From: an uncultured Pelagibacteraceae bacterium
GTDB lineage: Bacteria; Pseudomonadota; Alphaproteobacteria; Pelagibacterales; Pelagibacteraceae
Direction of reading: 5' to 3'
Assembly (NCBI GenBank): GCA_902540235.1
Contig: CACBLI010000009.1
Span: 1-61,719, forward strand
DNA: 61,719 nucleotides
This document shows, one piece after another, positions 35,192 through 45,879 of the stretch. The position numbers were made by a program, and so were the translations under genes. How positions within the stretch are numbered: the first letter of the stretch is position 1; the number at the start of each line of letters is the position of its first letter. Under the pieces are notes generated by a model, which worked only from the letters and a program-made list of their open reading frames with translations, was not told the DNA's origin and made no database searches.

Positions 35192-36486
35192 TGAAATTTT
35201 TTTTAAAATTTATTTTGATCTTTACTTTTTCTTGTAGTCCTGCTCTCACAGAAACTTTTAATTCTGCTTTGAAAAGAGCTTATGAAAATAATCCAGAATT
35301 AAATGCAGAAAGAGAAAGTATTAATATTTCTGAGGAAGAGTACAAAATTTCGATAAGCTCCTATCTTCCATCAATTACTTTAGAGGGTAGTAAAAGTGAA
35401 GAGGACACAGAAAAACTTACTAATAGAGATGGTTCAAATGCTACTATTACAGATGTCGACCCTGAAATAAAATCTATTAAAGTAACACAAACTCTTATTG
35501 ATTTCGGAAGGGGTGCTGAATTATCAAAAAGCAAGATTGGAATTGATTTAGCTAAAACAAAACTTAAGAAGAAAGAACAAGATATCTTATATAAAGCTGT
35601 AGAGGCCTACACAGGACTAATTTCCTCTAAAGAAAAATTTGTTATCAATTCATCAAATGTAAATTTGTTAGAAAGACAAGTCGAGACTGACAGAATAAGA
35701 CTAGAAAGAGGAAATATATCTTTATCTGATGTCGCTCAGTCAGAGTCATCATTGGCAGGAGCTCAAGCTAAATTAATCCAAGCAGAGAATGAACTCTTAA
35801 CTAGTAGGTTAAATTATGAAAATATAATTGGAGAATTAAATGATATTGAAAGTTTAGATAAAAGTTCAATTTTTAATTTAAACTTACCAAATCAATTGAA
35901 TGATGCAATTAGTATGTCAAAAAAAAATAATCCTGATTTAATCATCGCAAAACTTGATTATGAGCAATCAAAAAAAGATACGATTAGTGCTAGATCCGAT
36001 TTAGCTCCAACAGCTAAATTATCTTTTGACAGATCAAAATCGGAAGACTTAAGTTCGACAGTTGATGAAAAGGAAAAAGATGTGTTAAAAGCAACTGTAA
36101 CTTTGCCTTTCTTTTCTGGGGGAAAAAATTATGCAAATCTAAATAAAAACAAAAGTGCTGAATTACAAAAAAGCTTATTATTAGATAATTCTATTAAAAA
36201 AAATCAAACAGATGTTGCTAGCGCTTGGTCATTATATCAATCAAATCAAAGTTTATTAAATTCAGTTCGAGCTCAAGTAGATGCTGCTGAAATAGCAAAC
36301 GAAGGTATTGTTGCTGAATATAATAGTGGTTCTGATAGAACAACATTAGAGGTTATTCAGTCTAATTCGTTACTACTAAATGCTCAGATTTCATTAGCTG
36401 ATTCTGAAAGAAATTATATTCTTTCACAGTTTAATCTTTTACGATCAGTCGGTTTATTGACAAGCAACTATCTAAAAATCCAATAA
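35191..36486 (+). CDS. tolC: TolC-family outer membrane channel protein
   Basis: 431 aa with an N-terminal signal (FLKFILIFTFSCSPALT) and the two-fold repeated coiled-coil/strand pattern of TolC (ALKRAYENNPELNAERESIN; AISMSKKNNPDLIIAKLDYE). It forms the outer-membrane exit duct for tripartite efflux or type I secretion. No inner-membrane partner is next to it, so it is probably shared by several exporters. It is coupled by one base to the kinase gene. Confidence 0.88.
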   Translation: MKFFLKFILIFTFSCSPALTETFNSALKRAYENNPELNAERESINISEEEYKISISSYLPSITLEGSKSEEDTEKLTNRDGSNATITDVDPEIKSIKVTQTLIDFGRGAELSKSKIGIDLAKTKLKKKEQDILYKAVEAYTGLISSKEKFVINSSNVNLLERQVETDRIRLERGNISLSDVAQSESSLAGAQAKLIQAENELLTSRLNYENIIGELNDIESLDKSSIFNLNLPNQLNDAISMSKKNNPDLIIAKLDYEQSKKDTISARSDLAPTAKLSFDRSKSEDLSSTVDEKEKDVLKATVTLPFFSGGKNYANLNKNKSAELQKSLLLDNSIKKNQTDVASAWSLYQSNQSLLNSVRAQVDAAEIANEGIVAEYNSGSDRTTLEVIQSNSLLLNAQISLADSERNYILSQFNLLRSVGLLTSNYLKIQ

Positions 36487-36531
36487 GTATTGACCTTTTT
36501 TTGTAAGATTTAAAATAGATCTTGCCAATGA

Positions 36532-36546
36532 GAACAAAATGTGTAC
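36532..36546 (+). promoter_or_regulatory. Candidate LexA operator before recA
   Basis: GAACAAAATGTGTAC fits GAAC-N7-GAAC with one mismatch in the second half. It lies 50-64 bases before the recA ATG, where a promoter is expected. The spacer resembles that of the umuD repeat (CAAAAGT), which supports a shared regulator. Confidence 0.5.
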
Positions 36547-36595
36547 ATTTATTTTATGATTCGAGTGTTAAAAAAATTAAAAAAAAGGGCTAAAA

Positions 36596-37744
36596 ATGAC
36601 AAAAAATAACCTAAAGGTAGTTAAATCTACCAAAGATCAAGAAATGGATATTAAAGAAAAAAACAAAGCATTAGATGCTGCAATCAGTCAAATAACAGAC
36701 AACTTTGGAAAAGGTTCAGTTATGAAGCTTGGCGAAAAAAGAGCTATGGATATCGAGTCCATATCTACAGGTTCTTTGAGTTTAGATCTAGCTTTGGGAA
36801 TAGGTGGATTACCTAAAGGAAGAATTATTGAAGTTTATGGACCAGAGTCTTCAGGAAAAACAACATTAGCATTACAAGTAGTTGCAGAAGCTCAAAAAGC
36901 GGGTGGAATTTGTGCATTCGTTGATGCAGAGCATGCTTTAGATCCAGTTTATGCAAAAAAATTAGGTGTTAATACTGAGGAGCTTTTAATTTCACAACCA
37001 GATGCTGGTGAACAAGCTTTAGAAATTGCTGATACACTAGTAAAATCAGGCTCTATTTCAGTTATCGTAATTGATTCTGTTGCAGCTTTAACTCCAAAAG
37101 CTGAAATTGAAGGTGAGATGGGCGATCACCATGTTGGTCTTCAATCAAGATTAATGAGTCAGGCTTTAAGAAAATTAACTGGTTCAATTTCAAATACAAA
37201 CACAATGATGATTTTCATTAACCAAATTAGAATGAAAATTGGAGTTATGTTTGGAAGTCCTGAAACAACATCAGGAGGAAATGCACTTAAGTTTTATTCA
37301 TCTGTAAGAATGGATATTAGAAGAATTGGTGCCATCAAAGATAAAGACGAAATTATCGGTAACACTACAAGAGTTAAAGTAGTTAAAAATAAAGTTGCAC
37401 CACCATTTAAAGTTGTTGAGTTTGATTTGATGTATGGAAGAGGTATCAGCAAAATGGGTGAGTTAGTCGACCTAGGTGCTAAAGCTGACATCATTGAAAA
37501 ATCAGGAGCATGGTATGCTTATAAAGGTGAAAAAATAGGTCAAGGTAGAGAAAACGCAAAAACTTATCTTGCACAAAACCCTAAAGTTGCTGCAGAAATA
37601 GAAATGGCAATTAGAGAAAAAGCTGGTGTGATTTCAAAGAAAATTGAAGGAAATCCATTAAGTCCTGAAAAAATTGAAAAGGAGAAGAAGGTAGCCGAAA
37701 AAGAAGAGGCTGCAAAAGAGACTGCTCCTTCTAAAAAGAACTAG
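36596..37744 (+). CDS. recA: Recombinase RecA
   Basis: DNA strand-exchange ATPase and co-protease for LexA and UmuD. Walker [10 protein letters not shown] is at 82-90, with [20 protein letters not shown] and the DNA-binding loop [22 protein letters not shown]. At 382 aa it is slightly long because of a lysine-rich N-terminal extension and an acidic/lysine C-tail. AAGGG lies at 36585-36589. It stands alone, with an SOS-like site before and a terminator after. Confidence 0.99.
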   Translation: MTKNNLKVVKSTKDQEMDIKEKNKALDAAISQITDNFGKGSVMKLGEKRAMDIESISTGSLSLDLALGIGGLPKGRIIEVYGPESSGKTTLALQVVAEAQKAGGICAFVDAEHALDPVYAKKLGVNTEELLISQPDAGEQALEIADTLVKSGSISVIVIDSVAALTPKAEIEGEMGDHHVGLQSRLMSQALRKLTGSISNTNTMMIFINQIRMKIGVMFGSPETTSGGNALKFYSSVRMDIRRIGAIKDKDEIIGNTTRVKVVKNKVAPPFKVVEFDLMYGRGISKMGELVDLGAKADIIEKSGAWYAYKGEKIGQGRENAKTYLAQNPKVAAEIEMAIREKAGVISKKIEGNPLSPEKIEKEKKVAEKEEAAKETAPSKKN

Positions 37745-37768
37745 AATTAAAGGTCATCTTTAAATTAT

Positions 37769-37795
37769 AAAGGCGCTTACTATAAGCGCCTTTCC
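37769..37795 (+). terminator. Intrinsic terminator after recA
   Basis: A perfect 11-pair stem AAAGGCGCTTA/TAAGCGCCTTT encloses the loop CTA. The trailing T run is short (TTT then CCCCC), so termination may be partial or the structure may also protect the mRNA. Confidence 0.78.
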
Positions 37796-37843
37796 CCCTT
37801 ATCGTTATCTAGACATAGAACAAAAAAGCTGTATTTTAAAAAT

Positions 37844-40510
37844 ATGGCGGACAAATCATTAAATGGAATAAGAAGCACCTTTCTTAAATATTTCGAGAAA
37901 AACGATCATAAGATTGTTGAATCTAGTAATTTAGTTCCAAATAACGATCCAACCTTAATGTTTGCCAATTCTGGAATGGTCCAGTTTAAAAATGTATTCA
38001 CTGGTTTAGAAAAAAGAGATTATCAAAGGGCTACTACATCTCAAAAATGTGTTAGAGCAGGTGGTAAACATAATGATTTAGAAAATGTTGGTTATACACC
38101 AAGACACCATACTTTCTTTGAAATGTTAGGTAACTTTTCTTTTGGGGATTATTTTAAAGAAAGAGGAATTGAACTTGCATGGAATTTAATCACTAAAGAT
38201 TTTGGTTTAGATAAAAATAGGCTTTATGTAACCGTTTTTCATGAAGATGATGAAGCTTTTAATTTTTGGAAGAAAATAGCGGGTTTTAGTGATGATAGAA
38301 TTATAAGAATTTCAACATCAGATAACTTCTGGTCAATGGGTGAAACTGGTCCCTGTGGTCCTTGTTCAGAAATATTTTACGATCATGGTGATCATTTAAA
38401 AGGTGGATTGCCAGGAACTAAAGATCAAGATGGTGACCGTTTTATTGAAATTTGGAATTTAGTCTTTATGCAGTATGAGCAAACTTCAAAAGAAAAAAGA
38501 ATAGATTTACCAAAACCATCAGTTGATACAGGGATGGGACTTGAGAGAATCGCAGCCCTCTTACAAGGCACACACGATAATTATCAAACTGATCATTTTA
38601 AAAAATTAATAAGTTCGATATCTGAGGTAACAAAAGTTAAGCAAGAGGATAAAAACATATCGAGTTTTAGAGTAATTGCCGATCACTTAAGAGCAAGCTC
38701 ATTTCTCTTGGCCGAAGGAGTTTTACCATCAAATGAAGGTCGTGGATATGTTCTAAGAAGAATTATGAGAAGAGGAATGAGGCATTCTCATTTGTTAGGA
38801 TCTAAAGAACCAATTTTTTATAAAATTTTTGACTCGTTAAAAAATGAGATGTCAGGAAATTACCCAGAGCTTGAAAGATCTCAATCTTTAATCAAAGAAA
38901 CCTTAAGGATGGAAGAAGAAAAATTTTTAGATTTACTTGATAGAGGTATCAAAATTTTAAATGATGAAATTGCAAAAATCGATAAAGTTTTACCTGGTGA
39001 TGTCGCATTTAAACTATACGACACTTATGGTTTTCCATTAGATCTTACTGAAGACATATTAAAGAATAAATCTTTGAAAGTTGATCAACAGAAGTTTGTT
39101 GAATTAATGAAAAAAAGTAAAGAGCTTGCAAAAAAGAATTGGAAAGGTTCTGGTGATAGTTCTGAGGAAGCAATTTGGTTTTCAATTAAAGACAAGACTG
39201 GTCCAACAGAATTCTTAGGTTATGAATCTAATCAGTCTGAGGGTGTTGTGTTAAACTTAATTAAAGATAACAAAGAAATAAAATCTTTATCCTCTGGGCA
39301 AGAAGGAATGATCATTACAAATCAAACCCCGTTTTATGGCGAGTCAGGAGGACAACTTGGAGATAAAGGTACAATTGTCTCCGGTAATTCTGTTTTTGAA
39401 GTAGATGATACACAAAAAAAACTTGGAGACTTATTTGTTCATTACGGATCTTTGAAAACTGGAGAAATAAAAATCAATGATGTAGTGGAAATGAAAATAG
39501 ACATAAAGAGAAGAGATAACTTAAAAGCTTACCATTCTGCTACTCACTTGCTCCACGAGTCACTAAGAAGAACCTTAGGTAAACATGTTATGCAAAAAGG
39601 ATCATTAGTTGCACCTGACAGACTAAGATTTGACTTCAGTCATATGAAACCAATTACCAATGAGGAGTTAGAGACTATCGATAAGTTAGTTAATGAATAT
39701 GTTTCAAATAGTTCTGAGGTAACAACAAGAATTATGACACCAAAAGCTGCTATTGAAAAAGGGGCCTTAGCTTTTTTTGGTGAAAAGTATGGTGAAGAAG
39801 TTCGTGTAGTTTCAATGGGTAAAGAAAAAGAAGCTTATTTTTCAACAGAATTGTGTGGAGGAACTCATGTCAAAAATACGGGAGATATTGGAAAATTTAA
39901 GACAGTAAGTCAATCATCTATAGCTGCGGGTGTAAGAAGGGTAGAAGCTTTAAGAGACAGTCAACTAGAAGAATATATTAAAAATAAAGAAAAAATTTCA
40001 TCATTATCAATTCAGAAAGATGAAGAGACCATAAAAGAATTATCAGCTCAAATAATAAAGCTTGGTGGCAAACCAAATATTGAAAATGAAAATCTTAAAG
40101 AACTTATAAAAAATCTTACCAGACAGCTTGAACAATTAAATGTTAGTTCAGTTCTTAAAGATAAAACAAAAAATATTATAAAAGATCAAGAAATCAATAA
40201 AATTAAAGTTAGATTTCAAAAAGTTAAAGATTTGCCGCCAAAAGATTTAAGAAAATTAGTTGATAGTGGTAAAAAAGAATTAGGTGAAGGTATTGTAGTT
40301 ATATTTGCAAGTAGTGATGGTAAAGTTGGTTTAGGGGTTGGTATAACTAATAAATTAACTGACAAGTATGATGCGGTAAAATTTGTAAAATTAGGCTCTG
40401 AAATCATTGGTGGAAAAGGTGGCGGCGGAAGAAAAGATTTTGCTCAAGCAGGTGGGCAAGACCAAAATAAAATTGATGAGGCTTTTGAAAAAATTAAATC
40501 TTTAATTTAA
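37844..40510 (+). CDS. alaS: Alanyl-tRNA synthetase
   Basis: Class II synthetase charging tRNA-Ala, 888 aa. The N-terminal catalytic domain ([31 protein letters not shown]), the editing domain metal ligands ([29 protein letters not shown]) and the C-terminal domain with [17 protein letters not shown] are complete. Its last nine bases overlap convergent icd. The gap to recA holds the recA terminator. Confidence 0.98.
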   Translation: MADKSLNGIRSTFLKYFEKNDHKIVESSNLVPNNDPTLMFANSGMVQFKNVFTGLEKRDYQRATTSQKCVRAGGKHNDLENVGYTPRHHTFFEMLGNFSFGDYFKERGIELAWNLITKDFGLDKNRLYVTVFHEDDEAFNFWKKIAGFSDDRIIRISTSDNFWSMGETGPCGPCSEIFYDHGDHLKGGLPGTKDQDGDRFIEIWNLVFMQYEQTSKEKRIDLPKPSVDTGMGLERIAALLQGTHDNYQTDHFKKLISSISEVTKVKQEDKNISSFRVIADHLRASSFLLAEGVLPSNEGRGYVLRRIMRRGMRHSHLLGSKEPIFYKIFDSLKNEMSGNYPELERSQSLIKETLRMEEEKFLDLLDRGIKILNDEIAKIDKVLPGDVAFKLYDTYGFPLDLTEDILKNKSLKVDQQKFVELMKKSKELAKKNWKGSGDSSEEAIWFSIKDKTGPTEFLGYESNQSEGVVLNLIKDNKEIKSLSSGQEGMIITNQTPFYGESGGQLGDKGTIVSGNSVFEVDDTQKKLGDLFVHYGSLKTGEIKINDVVEMKIDIKRRDNLKAYHSATHLLHESLRRTLGKHVMQKGSLVAPDRLRFDFSHMKPITNEELETIDKLVNEYVSNSSEVTTRIMTPKAAIEKGALAFFGEKYGEEVRVVSMGKEKEAYFSTELCGGTHVKNTGDIGKFKTVSQSSIAAGVRRVEALRDSQLEEYIKNKEKISSLSIQKDEETIKELSAQIIKLGGKPNIENENLKELIKNLTRQLEQLNVSSVLKDKTKNIIKDQEINKIKVRFQKVKDLPPKDLRKLVDSGKKELGEGIVVIFASSDGKVGLGVGITNKLTDKYDAVKFVKLGSEIIGGKGGGGRKDFAQAGGQDQNKIDEAFEKIKSLI

Positions 40511-41716
40511 TTTCTTCTTAAGATTATTATCAATCGCATCTAAAAATTGATTGGTTGTGAGATATTTACTTAAGGGACCAACTAATATTGCAAGGTCTTT
40601 AGTCATTGATCCACTTTCAACGCAATCAATACAAACTTGTTCAAGAGTATTTGCAAATTTAATTAGCTCACTATTTCCGTCTAATTTGCCTCTATGAGCT
40701 AAACCTCTAGTCCAAGCAAATATTGAAGCTATCGGATTTGTTGAAGTTTCTTTTCCTTGTTGGTGTAAACGATAGTGTCTAGTCACAGTCCCGTGTGCAG
40801 CCTCAGCTTCCATAATTTTCCCATCTGGTGTCAACAATGTGCTTGTCATTAATCCTAAAGATCCATAACCTTGGGCCATAGTATCAGATTGGACATCACC
40901 ATCATAATTTTTACAAGCCCAAATATATTTTCCACTCCATTTCATTGCACACGCAACCATATCGTCAATTAGTCTATGCTCGTAGGTTAAATTGTGTTTC
41001 TCAAAATCTTTTTTATATTCTTTATCAAAAATTTCTTGAAATATATCTTTAAATCTTCCGTCATATTTTTTTAAAATAGTATTTTTTGTAGACATATAAA
41101 CAGGCCATTTTTTTATCAGCCCATAACTAAAACAAGATCTAGCAAAGTCTTCTATTGATTTATCTAAATTATACATTGATAACGCAACTCCAGGCCCAGT
41201 AAAATTAAATACTTCATATTTAATTTCATCTTTACCATCCTCTGAAGTCCATTTTACTTCCATTTTACCTTTTCCAGGAACTTTAAAGTCAGTGGCACGG
41301 TACTGATCACCAAAGGCATGTCTTCCAATAACAACAGGGTCAGTCCATGATGGAACTAATTTTGGAATATTTGAACAAATTATTGGTTCTCTAAAAACAG
41401 TCCCACCGATAATATTTCTTATAGTACCATTTGGAGATCTCCACATTTTTTTTAAATCAAACTCTTTCACCCTTGCCTCGTCAGGAGTTATGGTTGCACA
41501 TTTTATGCCTACACCAATTTTTTTGATTGCGTTTGCTGAGTCTATTGTAATTTGATCGTTGGTATTATCTCTGCTTTTCATACCAAGGTCATAATATTCT
41601 ATGCCGAGATCTAGATATGGGAGAATTAATTTATTTTTAATAAATTCCCAGATGATTCTAGTCATCTCATCCCCATCTAACTCAACAACAGGGTTTTTAA
41701 TGTTAATTTTACTCAC
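40502..41716 (-). CDS. icd: NADP-dependent isocitrate dehydrogenase
   Basis: TCA enzyme giving 2-oxoglutarate and NADPH, 404 aa. It is the eukaryote-like dimeric form common in alphaproteobacteria, beginning [16 protein letters not shown] with [17 protein letters not shown] and the metal motif [17 protein letters not shown]. The start is a GTG at 41716. It is divergent from psd. The NADPH could serve the ferredoxin reductase upstream in the window, though this is not specific. Confidence 0.96.
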   Translation of the reverse strand: MSKINIKNPVVELDGDEMTRIIWEFIKNKLILPYLDLGIEYYDLGMKSRDNTNDQITIDSANAIKKIGVGIKCATITPDEARVKEFDLKKMWRSPNGTIRNIIGGTVFREPIICSNIPKLVPSWTDPVVIGRHAFGDQYRATDFKVPGKGKMEVKWTSEDGKDEIKYEVFNFTGPGVALSMYNLDKSIEDFARSCFSYGLIKKWPVYMSTKNTILKKYDGRFKDIFQEIFDKEYKKDFEKHNLTYEHRLIDDMVACAMKWSGKYIWACKNYDGDVQSDTMAQGYGSLGLMTSTLLTPDGKIMEAEAAHGTVTRHYRLHQQGKETSTNPIASIFAWTRGLAHRGKLDGNSELIKFANTLEQVCIDCVESGSMTKDLAILVGPLSKYLTTNQFLDAIDNNLKKKLN

Positions 41717-41792
41717 TTATTTATATATATCTTATTAATTGAATTTCGCGATTTTATATACATATTAATGAAAAATTATCAAATAGAAGAAT

Positions 41793-42440
41793 ATGTTTAG
41801 CAAGATATTTCCAAAAATTCACGTTGAGGGCTATAAGTTTTTAGTTATCTCAGGAATAATCACAATAGTCTTTTATATTTTTAGTGATTTTTTAGCTTTA
41901 CTCGGTCTTCTATTAACAATTTGGGTTTATTATTTTTTTAGAGATCCTGAAAGAATTACCATTGATGATGACAATTACCTGGTGAGCCCAGCTGATGGAG
42001 AGGTTATTAAAGTTGAAGAAGTAGATGGACCAAAGGAGTTTAACTTAGAAAACAAAAGATTTAGAAAAATAAGTATTTTTATGAATGTGTTTGATTGTCA
42101 TGTAAATAGAACCCCTTGCGCTGGAAAGATTGAAGAAATTTTGTATAAACCAGGAAAATTTTTGAACGCTTCTTTTGACAAAGCTAGCGAAGATAATGAG
42201 AGAAATTATTATAAAATTAAAGACAATCAAAATAATGATATTATTTTAGTCCAAATTGCTGGTTTAGTAGCTAGAAGAATTGTTTGTGAGACTAGCAAGG
42301 ATCAAGAGCTCAAACAAGGAGAAAGAGTTGGGATGATAAGATTTGGAAGTAGAGCTGACATATACTATGAAAATTATGAACCATTAGTAAAAGTTGGTCA
42401 AAGAGCTATTTCAGGTGAAACGTTATTAGCTAAGAAATAA
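41793..42440 (+). CDS. psd: Phosphatidylserine decarboxylase, short form
   Basis: Pyruvoyl enzyme making phosphatidylethanolamine at the inner membrane; 215 aa. Two hydrophobic stretches near the N-terminus are followed by LVSPADGEVIKVEEVDG, FMNVFDCHVNRTPCAG and the self-cleavage site RFGSRADIYY, where Gly-Ser is cut to give the pyruvoyl group. The short form is typical of alphaproteobacteria. It is one base from pssA, giving the usual phosphatidylethanolamine pair. Confidence 0.94.
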   Translation: MFSKIFPKIHVEGYKFLVISGIITIVFYIFSDFLALLGLLLTIWVYYFFRDPERITIDDDNYLVSPADGEVIKVEEVDGPKEFNLENKRFRKISIFMNVFDCHVNRTPCAGKIEEILYKPGKFLNASFDKASEDNERNYYKIKDNQNNDIILVQIAGLVARRIVCETSKDQELKQGERVGMIRFGSRADIYYENYEPLVKVGQRAISGETLLAKK

Positions 42441-42441
42441 C

Positions 42442-43245
42442 ATGGAACAACCAAAAAATAATTTGAAATTAGTGGCAGATAAAAAAAAAGCCAGGATGAT
42501 TTTGCCAAATATGCTTACCTTGATTGGTGTTTGCATAGGTTTAACATCAATTAGATTTGCTTTAGATGGAAGATTTGAATTCGCTATAATAGCAATTATT
42601 TTTGCCGCTTTAATTGATGGTCTTGATGGAAGGATTGCTAGGTTGATTAAAGGTACATCAAAAGTTGGTAAAGAACTAGACTCACTTACAGATATGATTA
42701 GTTTTGGTGTTGCTCCAGCTTTTATAATGTATTTTTGGAAATTAAATTCATTAGGTCGTTTTGGCTGGTTACTTTGTTTAGTATTTGTAATTTGCGTAGC
42801 ATTGAGGCTAGCAAGATTTAATGTTAATTCAAATCAAGAACCCTCTTGGAGGGATAATTTTTTTGAAGGAGTTCCATCACCAGCAGGTGGAATTTTAGTT
42901 TTGACTCCACTGATTATAAGCTTAAGTGGATTTAATTTTATAAAATTAAACTATGATTTAATTGTTCCAATATTTTTTGTTGTAACATCTTTTTTACTAA
43001 TAAGTAAATTTCCAAGCTACTCTTTTAAAAAGATAGTTATACCACGAAGAACTACAATATTTTTATTATTTGGGATTGTTTTATTTTTTGGACTATTGCT
43101 GATCTATACTTTTAACGTAATAGCAATTAGCACTTTAGTTTATTTAATTTTGTTACCAGTAAGCTATTTTCATTATCAAAAAATTAAAAAAAAACATGAA
43201 AAGGACAAAATTCAGGACGAAGATGACCTTGAAGACGTACTTTAA
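42442..43245 (+). CDS. pssA: CDP-diacylglycerol--serine O-phosphatidyltransferase
   Basis: Membrane enzyme making phosphatidylserine for psd. The CDP-alcohol phosphotransferase signature DGLDGRIARLIKGTSKVGKE then LDSLTDMISFG is intact. 267 aa with several membrane helices and a charged C-terminal tail. The stop overlaps the following glycosyltransferase start by one base. Confidence 0.95.
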   Translation: MEQPKNNLKLVADKKKARMILPNMLTLIGVCIGLTSIRFALDGRFEFAIIAIIFAALIDGLDGRIARLIKGTSKVGKELDSLTDMISFGVAPAFIMYFWKLNSLGRFGWLLCLVFVICVALRLARFNVNSNQEPSWRDNFFEGVPSPAGGILVLTPLIISLSGFNFIKLNYDLIVPIFFVVTSFLLISKFPSYSFKKIVIPRRTTIFLLFGIVLFFGLLLIYTFNVIAISTLVYLILLPVSYFHYQKIKKKHEKDKIQDEDDLEDVL

Positions 43246-44153
43246 TGAAAAAAAATGTAATTGTTTCATTAGCTGATTCTAATTATTTTCCTTTATTAGA
43301 AGAATTAATAGCATCAATTAAAAGGTTCAAGGGTAGTGATAATGTTGCTATCTGCATTTTAGATGCAGGTTTAACTAATGAACAAAAAGAAAAATTAAAT
43401 AAAACAGTGGATGAAATTAAAAGTGCTGAATGGGACATAGAAGTCCCTAAACATAAAATCAACGGCAAAGAGTGGCTAAAAAGTCAGGTATCAAGGGCAT
43501 TTTTACCAAAGTATTTTCCTGATTATGAAAAATACCTTTGGATAGATTGTGACGCTTGGGTTAATGACTGGAAATGTATAGATTTATATTTTAAGGCGTG
43601 CGAGAATGGAAAGTTAGGAATTACTCAAACGATAGGTCCTGGGTATAAAGTTACTTCAAGAGTGAATTGGCTTCTTGGAAAATTAGCTGTAATTAAATCA
43701 CAAAACTTTAAACATGCTGTTAAATCAGGAATTAACTATAAAGACTCAAGAAAATTAGCTTTTGCACCTCATATCAATATTGGTGTTTTCTCTCTTGAAA
43801 AAAATTCTAAAGGATGGATATCCTGGCAAAATAATTTAACCAAGACATTAAAATCTGGAAATATTTTTGGATCAGAGGGTTTAGCTATTAATATGTCTGT
43901 CTACATTGATAATTTAGACACTGAATTTTTACCATTGAACTGCAACTGGATTACAAGCAATCTACTTCCAAAATATGATGATGAACAAAAAACTTTTGTA
44001 GAGCCTTATTTACCTAATTATAAAATTGGCATAATTCATCTAGCTGCTGGAATTTGGAAAGATGGTAAAGATATGAGGCAAGACAAAAGTATAAAAATTG
44101 AAATAGAAAATTTACACAATAAAAAAATCTTAAAAAGTCTAAGATATAATTAA
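43245..44153 (+). CDS. GT8-like glycosyltransferase
   Basis: 302 aa soluble GT-A protein beginning NVIVSLADSNYFPLLEELIA, with the metal-binding DxD in KYLWIDCDAWVNDW and a later INIGVFSLEKNSKGW and IGIIHLAAGIWK. This fits GT8-like retaining transferases. The acceptor is unknown. It is locked between pssA (one-base overlap) and rlmE (zero gap), so it is expressed with phospholipid genes. A lipid or lipopolysaccharide acceptor is an inference. Confidence 0.65.
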   Translation: MKKNVIVSLADSNYFPLLEELIASIKRFKGSDNVAICILDAGLTNEQKEKLNKTVDEIKSAEWDIEVPKHKINGKEWLKSQVSRAFLPKYFPDYEKYLWIDCDAWVNDWKCIDLYFKACENGKLGITQTIGPGYKVTSRVNWLLGKLAVIKSQNFKHAVKSGINYKDSRKLAFAPHINIGVFSLEKNSKGWISWQNNLTKTLKSGNIFGSEGLAINMSVYIDNLDTEFLPLNCNWITSNLLPKYDDEQKTFVEPYLPNYKIGIIHLAAGIWKDGKDMRQDKSIKIEIENLHNKKILKSLRYN

Positions 44154-44765
44154 TTGAAGAAAAATAAAATTTCAAAAAATTGGATCAATAAACAAAAACG
44201 AGATATATATGTACGTCAATCTAAAGTTGACGGATACAGAGCAAGATCAGCTTATAAATTAATTGAAATTAATGAAAAGTTTAAAATATTTCAAAATGAA
44301 ATGTCAGTTTTAGATATTGGCGCAGCTCCTGGGAGCTGGTCCCAGTATGTTTCTAAAGTTGTAAAAAATGGAACTTTGATTTCAATTGATCTAAAAAAAA
44401 TGGAGAATATACAAAACTCTATCCAAATAGAGGGCGATTTTACTGATTTCAAGACTCAATCTAAGATTAAAAAATACTTTAAAGATGAAATTAATGTTGT
44501 TTTGTCTGATATGGCAGTTAATACAACTGGAATAAAAAATTTAGATGCAATTCAAACTGGTGAATTGTGCAAAGAAGCAATGATATTTGCTAAAGATTTT
44601 CTGTCTAAGAAGGGTATTTTTGTTTCTAAAATATTTATGGGAAGTTCTTTTAATGAAATTGTCGCACTTGGAAAAAAGATTTTCAAAGAAGTGAAGATTT
44701 TTAAACCTAAGTCGAGTCGAAAAGATTCAAAGGAAAGTTTTATAATCTGTAAAAATCTTAGATAG
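44154..44765 (+). CDS. rlmE: 23S rRNA 2'-O-methyltransferase RlmE (FtsJ/RrmJ)
   Basis: SAM-dependent methyltransferase for a uridine in the ribosomal A-loop; 203 aa. YRARSAYKLIEINEKF, the SAM motif LDIGAAPGSWSQYVSK, LSDMAVNTTG, VSKIFMG and SKESFIICKN give the K-D-K-E catalytic set. The start is a TTG directly after the upstream stop; no in-frame ATG is close. Confidence 0.94.
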   Translation: MKKNKISKNWINKQKRDIYVRQSKVDGYRARSAYKLIEINEKFKIFQNEMSVLDIGAAPGSWSQYVSKVVKNGTLISIDLKKMENIQNSIQIEGDFTDFKTQSKIKKYFKDEINVVLSDMAVNTTGIKNLDAIQTGELCKEAMIFAKDFLSKKGIFVSKIFMGSSFNEIVALGKKIFKEVKIFKPKSSRKDSKESFIICKNLR

Positions 44766-44796
44766 ATACTTTTATTTTAAAAGGAATCATATATAA

Positions 44797-45879
44797 ATGA
44801 TTATGGTTCCTATAAAAGAAGCACTAACCTTTGATGATGTTACTTTAGCTCCTAAGTACTCAGAAGTATTGCCATCCGAAGTTGACACTAGTATCAAGCT
44901 AACTAAGTTTTTGAAACTTAAAATACCACTTTTATCTTCGGCAATGGATACAGTAACAGAAAGTAAAATGGCTATTGCAATAGCAAAAGCTGGTGGTTTA
45001 GGAATAATTCACAGAAATTTAGACATAAAGAAACAAGTTAGTGAAGTTAAAAAAGTAAAAAAATTGAGTTTATTAGTTGGTGCTGCCGTTGGCGCAGGTC
45101 CTAGAGAAGTCAAAAGAGCTCAAGCACTGTTAAAAGAAAATTTAGATATGATTGTTGTTGATACAGCTCATGGTCATAGCAAAAAAGTTTTTGAAATAAT
45201 AAGTTTCATAAAAAAGAAAAAAAATAAAAAAACAGCTTTATGTGCCGGGAATATAGCTACACCAGAGGCAGCAAAATTTCTACTTAAAGCAGGAGTTGAT
45301 GTAATTAAAGTTGGTATTGGTCCCGGTTCAATCTGCACAACAAGATTAGTGGCAGGTATAGGAGTTCCTCAATTGAGCGCAATTTTAAATGTAAGAGGAG
45401 GCATTAAAAATAAAAATGTAAAAATTATTTCTGATGGAGGAATAAAGTACTCTGGTGACCTTGCTAAAGCTTTTGCAGCAGGGGCAGATGCAGTGATGAT
45501 AGGTTCATTATTTGCGGGAACAGATGAAACTCCAGGCAAACTTATAAAAAAAAATGGAAAATTATATAAAAGCTTCAGAGGAATGGGTTCTGTTGGGGCA
45601 ATGAACAAAGGATCAGCTGATAGATATTTTCAATCAAAACAAAAGGATCAATCTAAGTATGTACCTGAGGGAGTTGAGGGATTGGCAAAATATAAGGGTA
45701 AAGTTAATAAAATTATTTTTAAATTAGTTGGTGGTTTAAGATCTTCTATGGGTTATCTTGGGTCTAAACAAATAAAATATTTAAGAAGTAAACCACAATT
45801 TGTAAAAATTACAAAAGCTGGATTCTATGAAAGCATGGTCCATAATGTTGATGTTATTAAAAGTGATAGAAAGTACTAA
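44797..45879 (+). CDS. guaB: IMP dehydrogenase without CBS domains
   Basis: NAD-dependent oxidation of IMP to XMP, the committed step of GMP synthesis. Catalytic barrel motifs [33 protein letters not shown], the active cysteine in GPGSICTTR (Cys180), [13 protein letters not shown] and the [10 protein letters not shown] flap are intact. It is only 360 aa against about 490: the Bateman (paired CBS) module, normally inserted near residue 90, is replaced by a short KKVKKLS link. GMP reductase is the alternative, but guaA two genes downstream supports GuaB. Confidence 0.9.
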   Translation: MIMVPIKEALTFDDVTLAPKYSEVLPSEVDTSIKLTKFLKLKIPLLSSAMDTVTESKMAIAIAKAGGLGIIHRNLDIKKQVSEVKKVKKLSLLVGAAVGAGPREVKRAQALLKENLDMIVVDTAHGHSKKVFEIISFIKKKKNKKTALCAGNIATPEAAKFLLKAGVDVIKVGIGPGSICTTRLVAGIGVPQLSAILNVRGGIKNKNVKIISDGGIKYSGDLAKAFAAGADAVMIGSLFAGTDETPGKLIKKNGKLYKSFRGMGSVGAMNKGSADRYFQSKQKDQSKYVPEGVEGLAKYKGKVNKIIFKLVGGLRSSMGYLGSKQIKYLRSKPQFVKITKAGFYESMVHNVDVIKSDRKY

